Counted from the stretch's first letter, positions 16,473 through 25,530 are shown. The stretch: DNA of 64,000 nt from Algoriphagus halophilus (GCF_900129785.1 NZ_FSRC01000001.1:2604001-2668000), one strand, 5' to 3'. A program made the numbers and translations. The notes: generated by a model not told the origin, from the letters alone.

Positions 16473-16994
16473 ATGGAAGAAAATATCATCACCCAAACCC
16501 AAATAGCTTTTCACAATTTGAATGGACTCATCAATGGTATTGCCATGGATGGACATATTTCAAAAAGCGAATTCGACGCACTCAAATCCTGGTGTCAAAC
16601 TCACGATGGTTTATGCTCTATAGATCCTTTCAAGGATTTTCATGAAGAGGTAAAAGAAACAATCAAAAGTGGTGTCCTGGGCTCAGAAGAAATAATAGAA
16701 CTGCAACAAATTATTGCGAAATATTCTCCCTTGTTTGAAGAAAAGGATCAAATCAAAGCGGATCTACATTTCTTACAAGGGGTTTGTTATGGAATCATGG
16801 CAGATGGAGACATTAACAAATATGAGTTAAGCCTGCTCCAAAAATGGTTAACTGACCACGATCACTTGAAAGACACCTACCCGTTTAATGAAATTACTGC
16901 TGTGGTGAAAAAAGGCATCGATGCCGGTAAAATAGAACAGGAGGAATACAAGTACCTCAGCAAGTATTTCTTGGAGTTCCTGAAGATTGACTAG
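16473..16994 (+). CDS. Duplicated TerB-like helical protein
   Basis: The 173-residue protein consists of two similar halves. Residues about 13-70 (LNGLINGIAMDGHISKSEF...LKSWCQTHDGL) align with about 103-160 (LQGVCYGIMADGDINKYEL...LQKWLTDHDHL), each followed by PF and a G-x-(I/L) turn. The repeating A/M-D-G-x-I-x-x-x-E motif resembles the acidic helical core of TerB-like domains, so a metal-binding or scaffold role is possible, but this is inference. The protein is acidic, with no signal peptide, so cytoplasmic. A GAGGAT ribosome-site-like stretch precedes the ATG, and two palindromes lie upstream. Confidence 0.65.
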   Translation: MEENIITQTQIAFHNLNGLINGIAMDGHISKSEFDALKSWCQTHDGLCSIDPFKDFHEEVKETIKSGVLGSEEIIELQQIIAKYSPLFEEKDQIKADLHFLQGVCYGIMADGDINKYELSLLQKWLTDHDHLKDTYPFNEITAVVKKGIDAGKIEQEEYKYLSKYFLEFLKID

Positions 16995-17073
16995 TTATCA
17001 TCTATTTCTGAAATCATTGAGTTGTCCCATTGAAAGCCTGTTAGGAAATGGTCTTCAATGGGACAATCATTTG

Positions 17074-19725
17074 TTATCTTTTGAATTGAATGGAATGCAT
17101 ATTAAAGGTGGACCAAATCGATATTCCAGATTCAGTACGTAAAATCAGGTAAATAGGGGTCGGAGCCTTCATTTTTGAAATTGGAATTTCTACCGTTAAG
17201 AACTGCTTGTCTTTTGGTTTTTGAGAATTGTCCAGCAACCTGGACTCCCCGATAAGCTCTCCGTCTACACTTCCTGCTCGTACTTCCAACTTACCTGATA
17301 TACTTCCTGGCTCTACCTCCATTTCCAAGGAGGAAATACCACTCAGATCCAATTGATCAAATTTAATGTAAGCTCCTTTTTCGGTGAACTTTACAAAATG
17401 AGAGTTATTTTCATTGGATTTGGCAACATGTACGAATTCATCCGCACGGGTAGGTGATAGGCTTGGGCTTCTTAATACCAGCTGTTTGGTAACCTTTAAA
17501 GGTTGAATACCATGGGCTCCTTGGTCTTCATAGGATGCCTGAATTAAATAATAAGATTCACCTGAGCTGGACTGATCCAGCTGATAATCTCCTGCCAAAG
17601 GAAGTGTTCTTTCTTTGAGGGATGGGTCAGCGATGGCCAATATAAAATCCACCATCTCCTCAATCTCACCTTTATCCAGGTGGACGTGACCAGGCATTTC
17701 GGTATCTCCCCAAACTCCTGCACCGCCCTTGGTTACTTTCTCCACCAAATAGGCTTTTGCTTCTGGATCCTTTAGGTACTTCTGGGACACTTCGGTGTAA
17801 CTCGGACCAACCGACTTATCGGCAATGCCATGACAGCCTTTACAGCCAGATTGATTGATCAATGTCTCCCCTAAACTAAGCACTTCTTCTTGGTGACCTG
17901 TTTGAATGAGGTCGTAGCCTCCTTCCATAAAATCAATGCTGAATTCAATTTTAGATTCGTTGATTTCTGCATCTTCTCGGTCTGAAACCAATACCTCATA
18001 GGAGACTTGATCACCTGGAAAATAAAAGCTTTGGTTCCCATTCCATTGGATATCCACCACTGGTGCTTCATTCCCAGCTAGGATCTCCATGGATTTTTCA
18101 GCTGTGGCTCCTGAGTCATCGGTTACGGTCAAGGTCACTGGGTACACTCCTGGCTTTTCAAAGGTGAAACTTGGGTTTCTCTCTTTCGAACTTCCAGCAT
18201 CTCCAAACTCCCATCGATAGCTAAGCTCATCACCCTCATCAAAATCCTGCGTCCCTTCCGAAGAAAACTGAACCCGCAAAGGGGCCGCTCCAATTCTTTG
18301 ATCCGAACTCAACTGAACCGAAGGCTTCCGGTTCCCTGCAGAAAATTCAATTCGATACAATCCGGAATTATCATTTTGGGAACGCCAGAAGGTTCCATAT
18401 TCTAAAATATACAGTGCTCCATCTGGGCCATATTGCATGTCCATGGGCTTGTCAAAATTGGTAGATGGCATGAACTGTTCTAAGGTATCCAATTCATTAT
18501 CTTCGGTAAGACTGACCATGAAAATCCAATTTCTCATCCAATCATAGAAAATGGACTTTCCATTGAAATAACCTGGAAACCGCACTTCGGAATCCCGGTA
18601 ATCCTCTCGGTAATAAACCGGTCCAGCCATGGCATTCCTCCCTCCTGTCCCTAGCATCGGGAATTCCTCCGACTCATCATATGGATACCAGATCAAAGGT
18701 TTTTGTGCCGGTGGCAACTGTTGAATTCCAGTATTTCTTGGAGAAGTATTGATTGGGGCATTGGGATCAAATTGGAATAAGGATTCACCTGTGGCGAAAT
18801 CAAATTTCCAATAGGCTTTATTGTCCCCCACAAAATACGGCCAACCATAAAACCCTGGTTTAGTTGCCAAGTTATATTCATCGTGTCCTTTGGGACCTCG
18901 GAGAGAATCACTTACCGCAGCATCTGGCCCCACTTCTCCCCAAAAGAGATTGTCATTATGCGGATCGATGGCAATTCGAAAAGGGTTCCGGTTTCCCATC
19001 ACATAAATTTCCGGCCGAGTCCCTTCCGTACCTACCGGGAATAAATTTCCCTCAGGAATGGAATAAGTACCATCGGGTTCTGGATGAATTCTCAAAATAG
19101 CACCACGCAAATCATTGGCATTGCCCGAGGATCTTTGCGCGTCCACATTTTCATCTCTAAACTCACGCTCATCAATCGGATTATAGTTACTGGACTCAAA
19201 TGGTGTGGAATCATCCCCTAGGGATAAAAACAAATTACCATGTCGATCAAACTCCAGGGAACCACCAGAATGGCAACAATCTCTGTAAATCGGGATATCC
19301 AACAATACCTTTTCGGAAGCCAGATCTACCAGATTATCTTTAAAATCAAATCTGGAAAGTCGATTGATTGAGGTATTTGGCGGAGCATAGTATAGGTAAA
19401 TCCAATGGTTATTTTCAAAATCAGGATCTTTGGCCAAACCCATCAGCCCGTCTTCTCGCTCGGGATAAACAGGTAAAAACCCAGCCTCCACTAATTCTCC
19501 GGTCTCATGTTGATAAAGCCTGATTTTCCCAGCCCGTTCTATAATCAAAACATCTAGATTGTCGAGAACCTCAATTTCCATAGGTTCATTCAATTTCTCA
19601 ACCAGGGTGATTTTTGTAAATCTACTTTCGTCAGGTTTGACAGTAGCAAATGGGTCTGAATCTTGTTCGGTGCAACTGCTCAGGCAAACACCTAAAACAG
19701 CCATGGCCAACAACCATTTCTTCAT
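17074..19725 (-). CDS. Lipoprotein fusion: PQQ-type sugar dehydrogenase, PKD, cytochrome c and carbohydrate-binding-like domains
   Basis: The 883-residue product has a lipoprotein signal (LSSC, Cys18). Residues about 35-460 form a glucose/sorbosone-dehydrogenase beta-propeller (for example DRHGNLFLSLGDD, RNPFRIAIDP, GPDGALYILEYG). A PKD domain (about 465-555) is followed by a linker and a monohaem cytochrome c domain near 610-695, with CKGCH and a downstream Met (TEMPGH). The last 130 residues look like a CBM6-type beta-sandwich. The fusion suggests oxidation of a sugar or polyol at the envelope with electrons passed to the attached haem. The substrate and true cofactor are not determinable here. 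It is monocistronic and divergent from msrAB. Confidence 0.88.
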   Translation of the reverse strand: MKKWLLAMAVLGVCLSSCTEQDSDPFATVKPDESRFTKITLVEKLNEPMEIEVLDNLDVLIIERAGKIRLYQHETGELVEAGFLPVYPEREDGLMGLAKDPDFENNHWIYLYYAPPNTSINRLSRFDFKDNLVDLASEKVLLDIPIYRDCCHSGGSLEFDRHGNLFLSLGDDSTPFESSNYNPIDEREFRDENVDAQRSSGNANDLRGAILRIHPEPDGTYSIPEGNLFPVGTEGTRPEIYVMGNRNPFRIAIDPHNDNLFWGEVGPDAAVSDSLRGPKGHDEYNLATKPGFYGWPYFVGDNKAYWKFDFATGESLFQFDPNAPINTSPRNTGIQQLPPAQKPLIWYPYDESEEFPMLGTGGRNAMAGPVYYREDYRDSEVRFPGYFNGKSIFYDWMRNWIFMVSLTEDNELDTLEQFMPSTNFDKPMDMQYGPDGALYILEYGTFWRSQNDNSGLYRIEFSAGNRKPSVQLSSDQRIGAAPLRVQFSSEGTQDFDEGDELSYRWEFGDAGSSKERNPSFTFEKPGVYPVTLTVTDDSGATAEKSMEILAGNEAPVVDIQWNGNQSFYFPGDQVSYEVLVSDREDAEINESKIEFSIDFMEGGYDLIQTGHQEEVLSLGETLINQSGCKGCHGIADKSVGPSYTEVSQKYLKDPEAKAYLVEKVTKGGAGVWGDTEMPGHVHLDKGEIEEMVDFILAIADPSLKERTLPLAGDYQLDQSSSGESYYLIQASYEDQGAHGIQPLKVTKQLVLRSPSLSPTRADEFVHVAKSNENNSHFVKFTEKGAYIKFDQLDLSGISSLEMEVEPGSISGKLEVRAGSVDGELIGESRLLDNSQKPKDKQFLTVEIPISKMKAPTPIYLILRTESGISIWSTFNMHSIQFKR

Positions 19726-20004
19726 AAATTCTATCCTTAATTTTTGGCAGTGCCCAAGATATAAATTTTAGTTTTCTATGAAATTACCGATGGTGGATTT
19801 CAAGACATTATTCATTGGACTCCTAAAAAAAGTCCAATATCTACTCAATTTGTCATATAGAAGACACATCCACACCCCCTATTTATCCGTATTTTAAGCT
19901 AGCCATAAAAAACTTTATCTTTAACCAAAACACTAAGAGTGGATTGAAGGTTTTATCTTTTATTGGCTGATTCATTCGCCACTCGTTAAACTATACAACA
20001 ACCC
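19726..20004. other. Divergent intergenic region with an inverted repeat
   Basis: ATTGGACT (19814-19821) and AGTCCAAT (19831-19838) are a perfect 8-bp inverted repeat with a 9-nt spacer, about 90 bp upstream of the dehydrogenase fusion and 167 bp upstream of msrAB. No T-tract follows on either strand beyond the loop, so it is more likely an operator or a chance hairpin than a terminator. Confidence 0.4.
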
Positions 20005-21111
20005 ATGAATTATTTTAAAAATATGTCTTCAAAACTATTGATTGCAGGATTTGCGCTCATGGTGGCAGCCTGCGGAAATTCTCCAGCTGAAAAGAATGAA
20101 AATGGTAGTGCTGACATGGAAAAAGTAGCAGCTTATAAAGGGGATACCGAATTGGCGACTTTCGCTGGAGGCTGTTTTTGGTGTGTGGAAGCACCCTTTG
20201 AGGGGTTAGATGGGGTCATAGCAGTGACCTCTGGATATTCCGGTGGTAAGGAAAAGAATCCCACCTACGGAGAAGTAAGTAGCGGAGCTACTTCACATCG
20301 AGAATCTGTACAAATCACCTTTGACCCAGAAGTCATCAGTTACTCCGAACTGGTGGATATATTTTGGCAAACATTTGATCCTACTGATGTTGGAGGATCC
20401 TTTTACGATCGAGGTTCACAGTACGAATCGGCAATTTTCTACCATGATGCCGAACAAAAGAAAGTGGCTGAAGAATCCAAAAAGCTGTTGGATGCATCAG
20501 GAAAATTTGACAAGCCTATTGCCACTCCTATTATCAAATACACGAATTTCTACCCAGCTGAGGAATACCATCAGGATTATTATAAAAAGAATCCTAAAGA
20601 ATATTATGCTTATAGAAGCGGAAGCGGAAGAGATGCATTCATCAAGGCTCACTGGCCAGAATTGTCAGAAAAAAAATATCCAGCTCCTTCCAAATCTGAA
20701 TTAAAAGCCAAACTGACGGACTTGCAGTACGAAGTCACCATGGAGGATGCCACTGAATACGCCTTCCAGAATGAGTACAACGGCAATAAAGAACCTGGTA
20801 TCTATGTGGATATTGTAACTGGAGCTCCCCTATTCAGTTCGAAGGACAAATACGAATCTGGCTCCGGATGGCCAAGCTTCACGAAGCCTATTGATGCAAG
20901 AATCATTGATAAACCTGTAGACAGATCTGCCGGGATGACCAGAGTGGAAGTCCGAAGCAAATTAGGTGACAGCCACATAGGCCACGTGTTCTACGATGGA
21001 CCAAACCCTACCAACCTACGTTATTGTATGAATTCAGCAGCGATGAAATTTATCCCAAAAAGCGAGATGGAAGCTGCCGGATATGGAGATTACTTATGGT
21101 TAGTAGATTGA
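20005..21111 (+). CDS. msrAB: Lipoprotein bifunctional methionine sulfoxide reductase MsrA-MsrB
   Basis: The enzyme repairs both epimers of methionine sulfoxide in proteins. A lipoprotein signal ends at MVAAC (Cys23), placing it in the envelope. The MsrA domain (about 48-210) carries GGCFWC with catalytic Cys57 and the GYSGG loop. The MsrB domain (about 228-368) carries SGSGWPSF and the catalytic RYCMNS (Cys341) and lacks the paired CxxC zinc motifs of one MsrB subclass. The length of 368 residues matches other A-B fusions. Export suggests repair of oxidised surface or periplasmic proteins, but the thioredoxin-like partner is not obvious in the neighbourhood. A strong terminator follows. Confidence 0.93.
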   Translation: MNYFKNMSSKLLIAGFALMVAACGNSPAEKNENGSADMEKVAAYKGDTELATFAGGCFWCVEAPFEGLDGVIAVTSGYSGGKEKNPTYGEVSSGATSHRESVQITFDPEVISYSELVDIFWQTFDPTDVGGSFYDRGSQYESAIFYHDAEQKKVAEESKKLLDASGKFDKPIATPIIKYTNFYPAEEYHQDYYKKNPKEYYAYRSGSGRDAFIKAHWPELSEKKYPAPSKSELKAKLTDLQYEVTMEDATEYAFQNEYNGNKEPGIYVDIVTGAPLFSSKDKYESGSGWPSFTKPIDARIIDKPVDRSAGMTRVEVRSKLGDSHIGHVFYDGPNPTNLRYCMNSAAMKFIPKSEMEAAGYGDYLWLVD

Positions 21112-21129
21112 AATGGTTAGTAGATTAAA
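21096..21129 (+). repeat. 17-bp tandem duplication across the msrAB stop codon
   Basis: ATGGTTAGTAGATTGAA (21096-21112) is followed directly by ATGGTTAGTAGATTAAA (21113-21129), differing at one base. The first copy contains the functional stop, so the second is untranslated and the protein is unchanged. Confidence 0.75.
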
Positions 21130-21150
21130 AAACTACCTCTTTTGAGAGAT

Positions 21151-21174
21151 AAAGCCCAGATTAATCTGGGCTTT
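21151..21174 (+). terminator. Intrinsic terminator of msrAB
   Basis: AAAGCCCAGATT and AATCTGGGCTTT form a perfect 12-bp inverted repeat, followed by TTAATTTTTT. Confidence 0.85.
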
Positions 21175-21488
21175 TAATTTTTTAGTAGGATCAATTTTAT
21201 TTCTGCTAATTTTAGTTCAAAATTGAGGGTAGTATTTTTTCAAATGCTACAAATGAAGCGTCTATCTATTACCAAACCTATTATTGAATAATTTTTTGAT
21301 ATTGATTTTGAGGTATTGAAAAGAATTCAAAGCAAGAATCAGGGGAATTATAAATATTTTAAGAGAATTTGAAGGATTTGACGAGGAAGTTTCAAACAAT
21401 TTTAAAATATTACTCCTTCATCCTTCATATAGTTGTTTCTATTTCAGCAAAAACGTGGAAACTTTATTAAAACAAGATAACCGGCCTA
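21175..21488. other. Gene-free AT-rich intergenic stretch
   Basis: No gene is seen. A short frame from 21245 is broken by stops after 15 codons, and no recognisable remnant could be identified. The upstream region of the receiver gene at 21489 must lie here, but no clear promoter was found. Confidence 0.5.
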
Positions 21489-21878
21489 ATGAATTTTGAC
21501 CTATTAATCGTTGATGACGATCCCCAATTTCAATTATTACATAGAAAATTAGCTGAAATAACTGAATTTCATCTCCATCCCCATTGTGTTTCAAACGGAT
21601 TGGATGCAATTGAATATATAAAGTTGAAAAGCGCAGAACCCAAAAAGAACCTGTTGATCTTTTTGGATATCTACATGGAAGGAATTGATGGATGGGGGGT
21701 ATTGGACTATTTGGAATCCTTGAACCTCCCCAAAAGATTCAAGGTGATTCTGATCTCTTCTTCAGTCAATAGTGAGGATAAGAAAAAAGCCATTAAATAT
21801 CACTCCGTGATCGAGTACATAGAAAAACCCCTGGCAACCGATTATTTAACCATGCTGAAAGACTGCTATTTGTTCTAG
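21489..21878 (+). CDS. Orphan single-domain response regulator (CheY-like receiver)
   Basis: The 129-residue protein consists only of a receiver domain. It has the acidic cluster D9-D11, phospho-acceptor D60 in FLDIYMEG, switch serines in LISSS near 89-92, and the conserved K113 in EKP. It has no output domain, so it must act by protein contact or as a phosphate relay or sink. There is no kinase gene beside it, so the partner is unknown. A second orphan receiver lies at 61610-61993, related in type only. Confidence 0.9.
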   Translation: MNFDLLIVDDDPQFQLLHRKLAEITEFHLHPHCVSNGLDAIEYIKLKSAEPKKNLLIFLDIYMEGIDGWGVLDYLESLNLPKRFKVILISSSVNSEDKKKAIKYHSVIEYIEKPLATDYLTMLKDCYLF

Positions 21879-22060
21879 ATGGATTTTAGGGCAGAAAGGG
21901 CAATTCCTTATGAGAAAACTATTTTTCCCTTTTCAGGTAAAATGTGTTAATCAATCGAACTCTAGGAAAAAGTTGGAGGCGTGAAAGATCAAATATTTGA
22001 TTTTTGAATCAATTATTCTATTCCACTTTCTATATTTAATAAAACTTTTAAAATTTCATT

Positions 22061-22468
22061 ATGAAGAAGTTCGCTTGGATTGCCGGTATCAGTGCATTGC
22101 TTATTTTCTTACTCTTTTTTTGGTGGAAATTCTATTTTGTTTTCGGTGAAGGAGTCAAAGCCGGAAGTTTAAATTACTTCGTGAAAAAAGGGGTCATCTT
22201 TAAAACCTTTGAAGGCAGAGTCGTTCAAGAGGGATTTCAAAGTCCCACCGCTGGAGGATTGCAAAGTAACGAATTTAGATTCAGCGTGGTAAGTGATGAG
22301 GTTGCCAGCGAATTGGAAAGGGCTTCGGGAAAATTTGTGGAACTCCGATACAAAGAATATAATGGAATGCTTCCCTGGAGAGGCACTAGTAATTTTGTGG
22401 TAACGGAAGTTTTGACGGTAAAAGAAGCAGGCAAAACGGACGGATCCGCTTTGCCATTTGATCAATAA
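22061..22468 (+). CDS. Membrane-anchored protein of unknown function
   Basis: One N-terminal membrane helix (about 5-22) leads into a soluble domain of about 110 residues with motifs GVKAGSLNYFVKKGVIFKTFEGR and LRYKEYNGMLPWRG. Similar small Bacteroidota proteins exist, and I recall them being mislabelled 6-phosphogluconate dehydrogenase, a label this 135-residue sequence does not support. The soluble part probably faces the periplasm. Its stop directly abuts the stop of the convergent Dabb gene. Confidence 0.7.
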   Translation: MKKFAWIAGISALLIFLLFFWWKFYFVFGEGVKAGSLNYFVKKGVIFKTFEGRVVQEGFQSPTAGGLQSNEFRFSVVSDEVASELERASGKFVELRYKEYNGMLPWRGTSNFVVTEVLTVKEAGKTDGSALPFDQ

Positions 22469-22903
22469 TTAATGGGTCCAATAGTCGACTACTACCACTT
22501 TGGATAGGCTATTGCCTAACACTTCTCCAAATGCTTTATGATCTGGATGAGGTAAATAAATAGCACGATCTTCTTCCGAGTGAAAAGTCAGCGTAAATGC
22601 ATGGGTCAACCCATCATTTAATCCTTCAGGGCTGTTGTTAATCCCCCATTCAAATCCTTTTATTTGTTCGATTTTACTTGGCAATGCAGCAAATGCATCA
22701 ATTACCTCTTGAATTTTTTCAGGACTCGTTTCTTCCTTAAAACCAAACATCACTACATGCCTTAATACTGAATCCGGAGCAGTACTTTCCATTTCTATTT
22801 CTTTCATTTCTTCAACAATTTTTTTCTCTTCTGTTTCCTGCGAACAAGCCCCTACCAAGGCCATTGCAACAACTAAAAGGACACTTTGATATAGTTTTTT
22901 CAT
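22469..22903 (-). CDS. Lipoprotein with a Dabb (stress-responsive alpha-beta barrel) domain
   Basis: A lipoprotein signal ends at LVGAC (Cys20). After a Glu-rich linker comes a Dabb domain (about 45-143) with the typical opening LRHVVMFGFKEE and the later LTHAFTLTFHSEEDRAIYLPHP. Dabb domains form ferredoxin-like dimers and occur in stress proteins and in some cyclases. An envelope-anchored version has no assigned role. It is convergent with the upstream membrane-protein gene and preceded by an ordinary promoter-length gap. Confidence 0.85.
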   Translation of the reverse strand: MKKLYQSVLLVVAMALVGACSQETEEKKIVEEMKEIEMESTAPDSVLRHVVMFGFKEETSPEKIQEVIDAFAALPSKIEQIKGFEWGINNSPEGLNDGLTHAFTLTFHSEEDRAIYLPHPDHKAFGEVLGNSLSKVVVVDYWTH

Positions 22904-23009
22904 AATCTGATGGTTTTTGACCCAATCTAGGCAGAAACTATAAATTTCTCCAACTCTTTGTCAAATCAGAAAGACAAAATCATGTTAATTGAAGGAAATA
23001 AGCTATTTG

Positions 23010-23055
23010 ACGAAAAGATTTTAAATTAAACGAAAATTTCGTAGACTTACGAAAA
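23010..23055. promoter_or_regulatory. Three ACGAAAA repeats upstream of a lipoprotein gene
   Basis: ACGAAAA occurs at 23010, 23030 and 23049, about two helical turns apart. The middle copy is part of a perfect 13-bp palindrome, ACGAAAATTTCGT (23030-23042). The array ends 15 bp before the ATG at 23070, so it overlaps the expected promoter and may be a repressor or activator site. Confidence 0.4.
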
Positions 23056-23069
23056 TTAAATATTTAAAC

Positions 23070-24236
23070 ATGAACAATTCTACTCACCCACTTCTATTTT
23101 GTCTTTTATTCGGGTTTTCACTCTTCAGCTGTACTTCAAAGACCGAATCTACAGTTGATCTGAATTACTCTTTAGTGAAAGTGGATTCTTTCCAGGTAAA
23201 TAACTTTACCAGAGTGAGCATCCGGGATTATAGCCATGAAGAAAACATCTATTTAGGCTACTCTGAAGTTGAAGACGATCTACTTGAAATTTCAGAAAAC
23301 GGAGAAATTATCAAAAGAGTCAATAAAAAAGGAGATGGACCGGGAAAATATGGGAATTGGAATCCAGTTGGCTTAGCCTTTGGCCCCAATCAAGAACGAA
23401 TTGTGGAGCTTCCCTTTCAAGTAATTTCTTACGACCCCAATTATGAGATTACCCATTCCCACCGTGTGTTATCTCCGTTACCGATTAGAACGAATACTCC
23501 TTTGGGAAAAACTCCTTATTTTGTTTCTAATGACACCACTCATTTGTTGGTCGGCCCAAGCAATTACCTGACTGCCTCTCATTTGATTCGAAATCAAGAA
23601 GGAAAAGACACACTCAAAAACTTTTATCAATTAAACTTATTTACCGGTGAGACGAAAATGGTAGTCCCTTACGAACCAACCTCGGTTTATGAGCAGACAG
23701 AAAATGTTTATAACGGGGTCATGGGGAAGACTTTTTTCATTGACCATGACGCCAATGAATTGGTAGTAGCACAAGAACTGGATCCGGAAATCCTAGTGTA
23801 TCAATTACCAGAATTCACGTTGAAAAACTCCATTCCTATCAACTATTCTGAATTTTTGACTTATAATCCTGTACCCATAGGAGCGCCTTTTGACGATCCA
23901 CAGGCAATTAACCTTGCAAGACTTTCAGGGAGAAACAGAAAACTGATTAACCTGGGGAACGGCTTTGTGCTGCTCCAGTATTTCACCGGGATTACTGAAT
24001 CTGAATTCGAAAACCGGAATTCAGAAGAAAACCCTTATTCTGCGGTACAAGATGCATCTGAGCAAAGAATTCTTATTTTTAAAGACGGAAAACAATTGCC
24101 AGTAGAATTACCGGGAATTGAGGGGGTGTTGGTCACTGCTCTCAAGGAGAATAAACTGTTAGTCCAAGAACCTGCAAATACGGAAATAGAAGAAGAGTTT
24201 ACTAAATTCACCATCTACCAATTACAAACCAATTAG
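23070..24236 (+). CDS. Lipoprotein, probable six-bladed beta-propeller
   Basis: A lipoprotein signal ends at LFSC (Cys21). The 388-residue protein has repeated strand-rich segments and the stretch KKGDGPGKYGNW near residue 90, which resembles the GxGPGE-type loop of Bacteroidota 6-bladed propeller lipoproteins (BF3164/DUF4221-like). The assignment is by overall appearance only. The following D-lactate dehydrogenase gene starts 2 nt after its stop, so the two are almost certainly co-transcribed. Three spaced ACGAAAA repeats lie directly upstream and suggest specific regulation. Confidence 0.7.
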   Translation: MNNSTHPLLFCLLFGFSLFSCTSKTESTVDLNYSLVKVDSFQVNNFTRVSIRDYSHEENIYLGYSEVEDDLLEISENGEIIKRVNKKGDGPGKYGNWNPVGLAFGPNQERIVELPFQVISYDPNYEITHSHRVLSPLPIRTNTPLGKTPYFVSNDTTHLLVGPSNYLTASHLIRNQEGKDTLKNFYQLNLFTGETKMVVPYEPTSVYEQTENVYNGVMGKTFFIDHDANELVVAQELDPEILVYQLPEFTLKNSIPINYSEFLTYNPVPIGAPFDDPQAINLARLSGRNRKLINLGNGFVLLQYFTGITESEFENRNSEENPYSAVQDASEQRILIFKDGKQLPVELPGIEGVLVTALKENKLLVQEPANTEIEEEFTKFTIYQLQTN

Positions 24237-24238
24237 CT

Positions 24239-25237
24239 ATGAAAGTCGCATGTTTTAGTACCAAATCTTATGATCAAAAGAGTTTCGATTTAAGATTGAC
24301 AAAACATGGACATCATTTCACCTATTTTGAGGCAAAACTGGATAAGCACACGGTAAATTTAGCAAAGGGGTACGATGCGGTTTGTGCATTTGTCAATGAT
24401 CATCTCGATGCTCCGGTTTTAAAAATACTCCATGAGTTCGGAATCCAGGCGGTTGTACTTCGCTGTGCCGGATACAACCAAGTAGACCTGAAAACTGCCA
24501 AGGAGCTAAACTTAAAGATTTGTCGTGTTCCTGCGTATAGTCCAGAGGCAGTGGCCGAACATGCATTTGCCATGATTTTGACTTTAAGCAGAAAAACCCA
24601 TAAAGCTTACAATAGGATCAGGGAAAACAACTATTCCTTGGAAGGTCTTGTGGGGTTTAATTTAAACGGGAAAGTGGTCAGCGTCATTGGAACCGGTGCT
24701 ATCGGCACCGCTTTCTGTAAAATAGCTCTAGGCTTCGGCTGTGAGGTTTTGGCGTATGACCTGATCGAGAACAAAGAGTTGAAAGCGATAGGAGTAAAAT
24801 ACCTGAACTTGGATGAGCTATTATCGCAAAGCCAGATCATATCTCTCCATTGTCCTTTGACTCCAGGAACCAAGCATCTGATCAATAAAAAGACCATAGA
24901 CCAAATGCCAAATGGCGTGATGATCATTAATACCAGTCGTGGGGCTTTGATCGAGACCAAATCTGTCATTAGAGCCCTGAAATCCAAAAAGATAGGATAT
25001 TTAGGAATTGATGTTTACGAACAGGAAGAGGACTTATTTTTTAGGAATTTATCCGAAGAGATATTGATGGACGAACAAATTGCGCGATTAATGACCTTCC
25101 CTAATGTGTTGATTACAGGTCACCAGGCATTTTTAACCCAAGAGGCATTGTCCCAGATTGCAAAAACCACCTTGCTCAACCTAGACGAGTTGGAACAGGG
25201 CAGTGAGCTGTCTAATGAGGTCACCTACTCCGAATAA
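24239..25237 (+). CDS. ldhA: D-lactate dehydrogenase (D-2-hydroxyacid dehydrogenase family)
   Basis: The 332-residue cytoplasmic NAD-dependent enzyme probably interconverts pyruvate and D-lactate. It has a catalytic domain with LRCAGYNQVDL (about 80-90), a Rossmann domain with VIGTGAIGTAF (about 149-159), NTSRGALIET containing the substrate Arg (about 231-240), a catalytic Glu region (DVYEQEED), and the catalytic His in GHQAF near 297. DVYEQEED and the overall length match LdhA-type enzymes better than phosphoglycerate dehydrogenase. It is coupled to the upstream lipoprotein gene by a 2-nt gap. A bidirectional terminator follows. Confidence 0.88.
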   Translation: MKVACFSTKSYDQKSFDLRLTKHGHHFTYFEAKLDKHTVNLAKGYDAVCAFVNDHLDAPVLKILHEFGIQAVVLRCAGYNQVDLKTAKELNLKICRVPAYSPEAVAEHAFAMILTLSRKTHKAYNRIRENNYSLEGLVGFNLNGKVVSVIGTGAIGTAFCKIALGFGCEVLAYDLIENKELKAIGVKYLNLDELLSQSQIISLHCPLTPGTKHLINKKTIDQMPNGVMIINTSRGALIETKSVIRALKSKKIGYLGIDVYEQEEDLFFRNLSEEILMDEQIARLMTFPNVLITGHQAFLTQEALSQIAKTTLLNLDELEQGSELSNEVTYSE

Positions 25238-25256
25238 GTTGGCTATCGCTAAAAAG

Positions 25257-25290
25257 AAAACACCTGACCTCAAGAGAAGCCAGGTGTTTT
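25257..25290. terminator. Bidirectional terminator between ldhA and the cold-shock gene
   Basis: AAAACACCTG (25257-25266) and CAGGTGTTTT (25281-25290) form a perfect 10-bp stem with T-runs on both strands, serving the convergent ldhA and cold-shock operons. Confidence 0.85.
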
Positions 25291-25335
25291 TGTATCAAAA
25301 AGTAAATAGATCGGGTTGCCCCATTCTATTTTTCC

Positions 25336-25530
25336 TTATTTGATCACTTTAACATTTACAGCGTTAACGCCTTTTTTACCTTGAACTAGTTCATAGGATA
25401 CTTTGTCGTTTTCACGGATATCGTGAACCAAACCAGACTGGTGTACGAAAACGTCCTCGTCAGAGTCAGATGGTGTGATGAATCCAAAGCCTTTTGTAGT
25501 GTTAAAGAATTTTACTGTTCCTTCATTCAT
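25336..25530 (-). CDS. Cold-shock domain protein (CspA family)
   Basis: This small RNA/DNA-binding protein of 64 residues has RNP1 as KGFGFI (13-18) and RNP2 as VFVHQS (about 27-32), the two aromatic nucleic-acid-binding strands. It is the last gene of an operon and its start overlaps the end of the preceding basic-protein gene by 8 nt. The family acts as an RNA chaperone. Position behind a desaturase and a helicase gene fits a low-temperature role. The NEGTVKFF opening is the usual CspA start. Confidence 0.93.
   Translation of the reverse strand: MNEGTVKFFNTTKGFGFITPSDSDEDVFVHQSGLVHDIRENDKVSYELVQGKKGVNAVNVKVIK

Noticed and set aside
21245..21360. Possible remnant gene upstream of the receiver at 21489
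   Set aside because: Reading through one stop gives only about 40 residues with no recognisable similarity.
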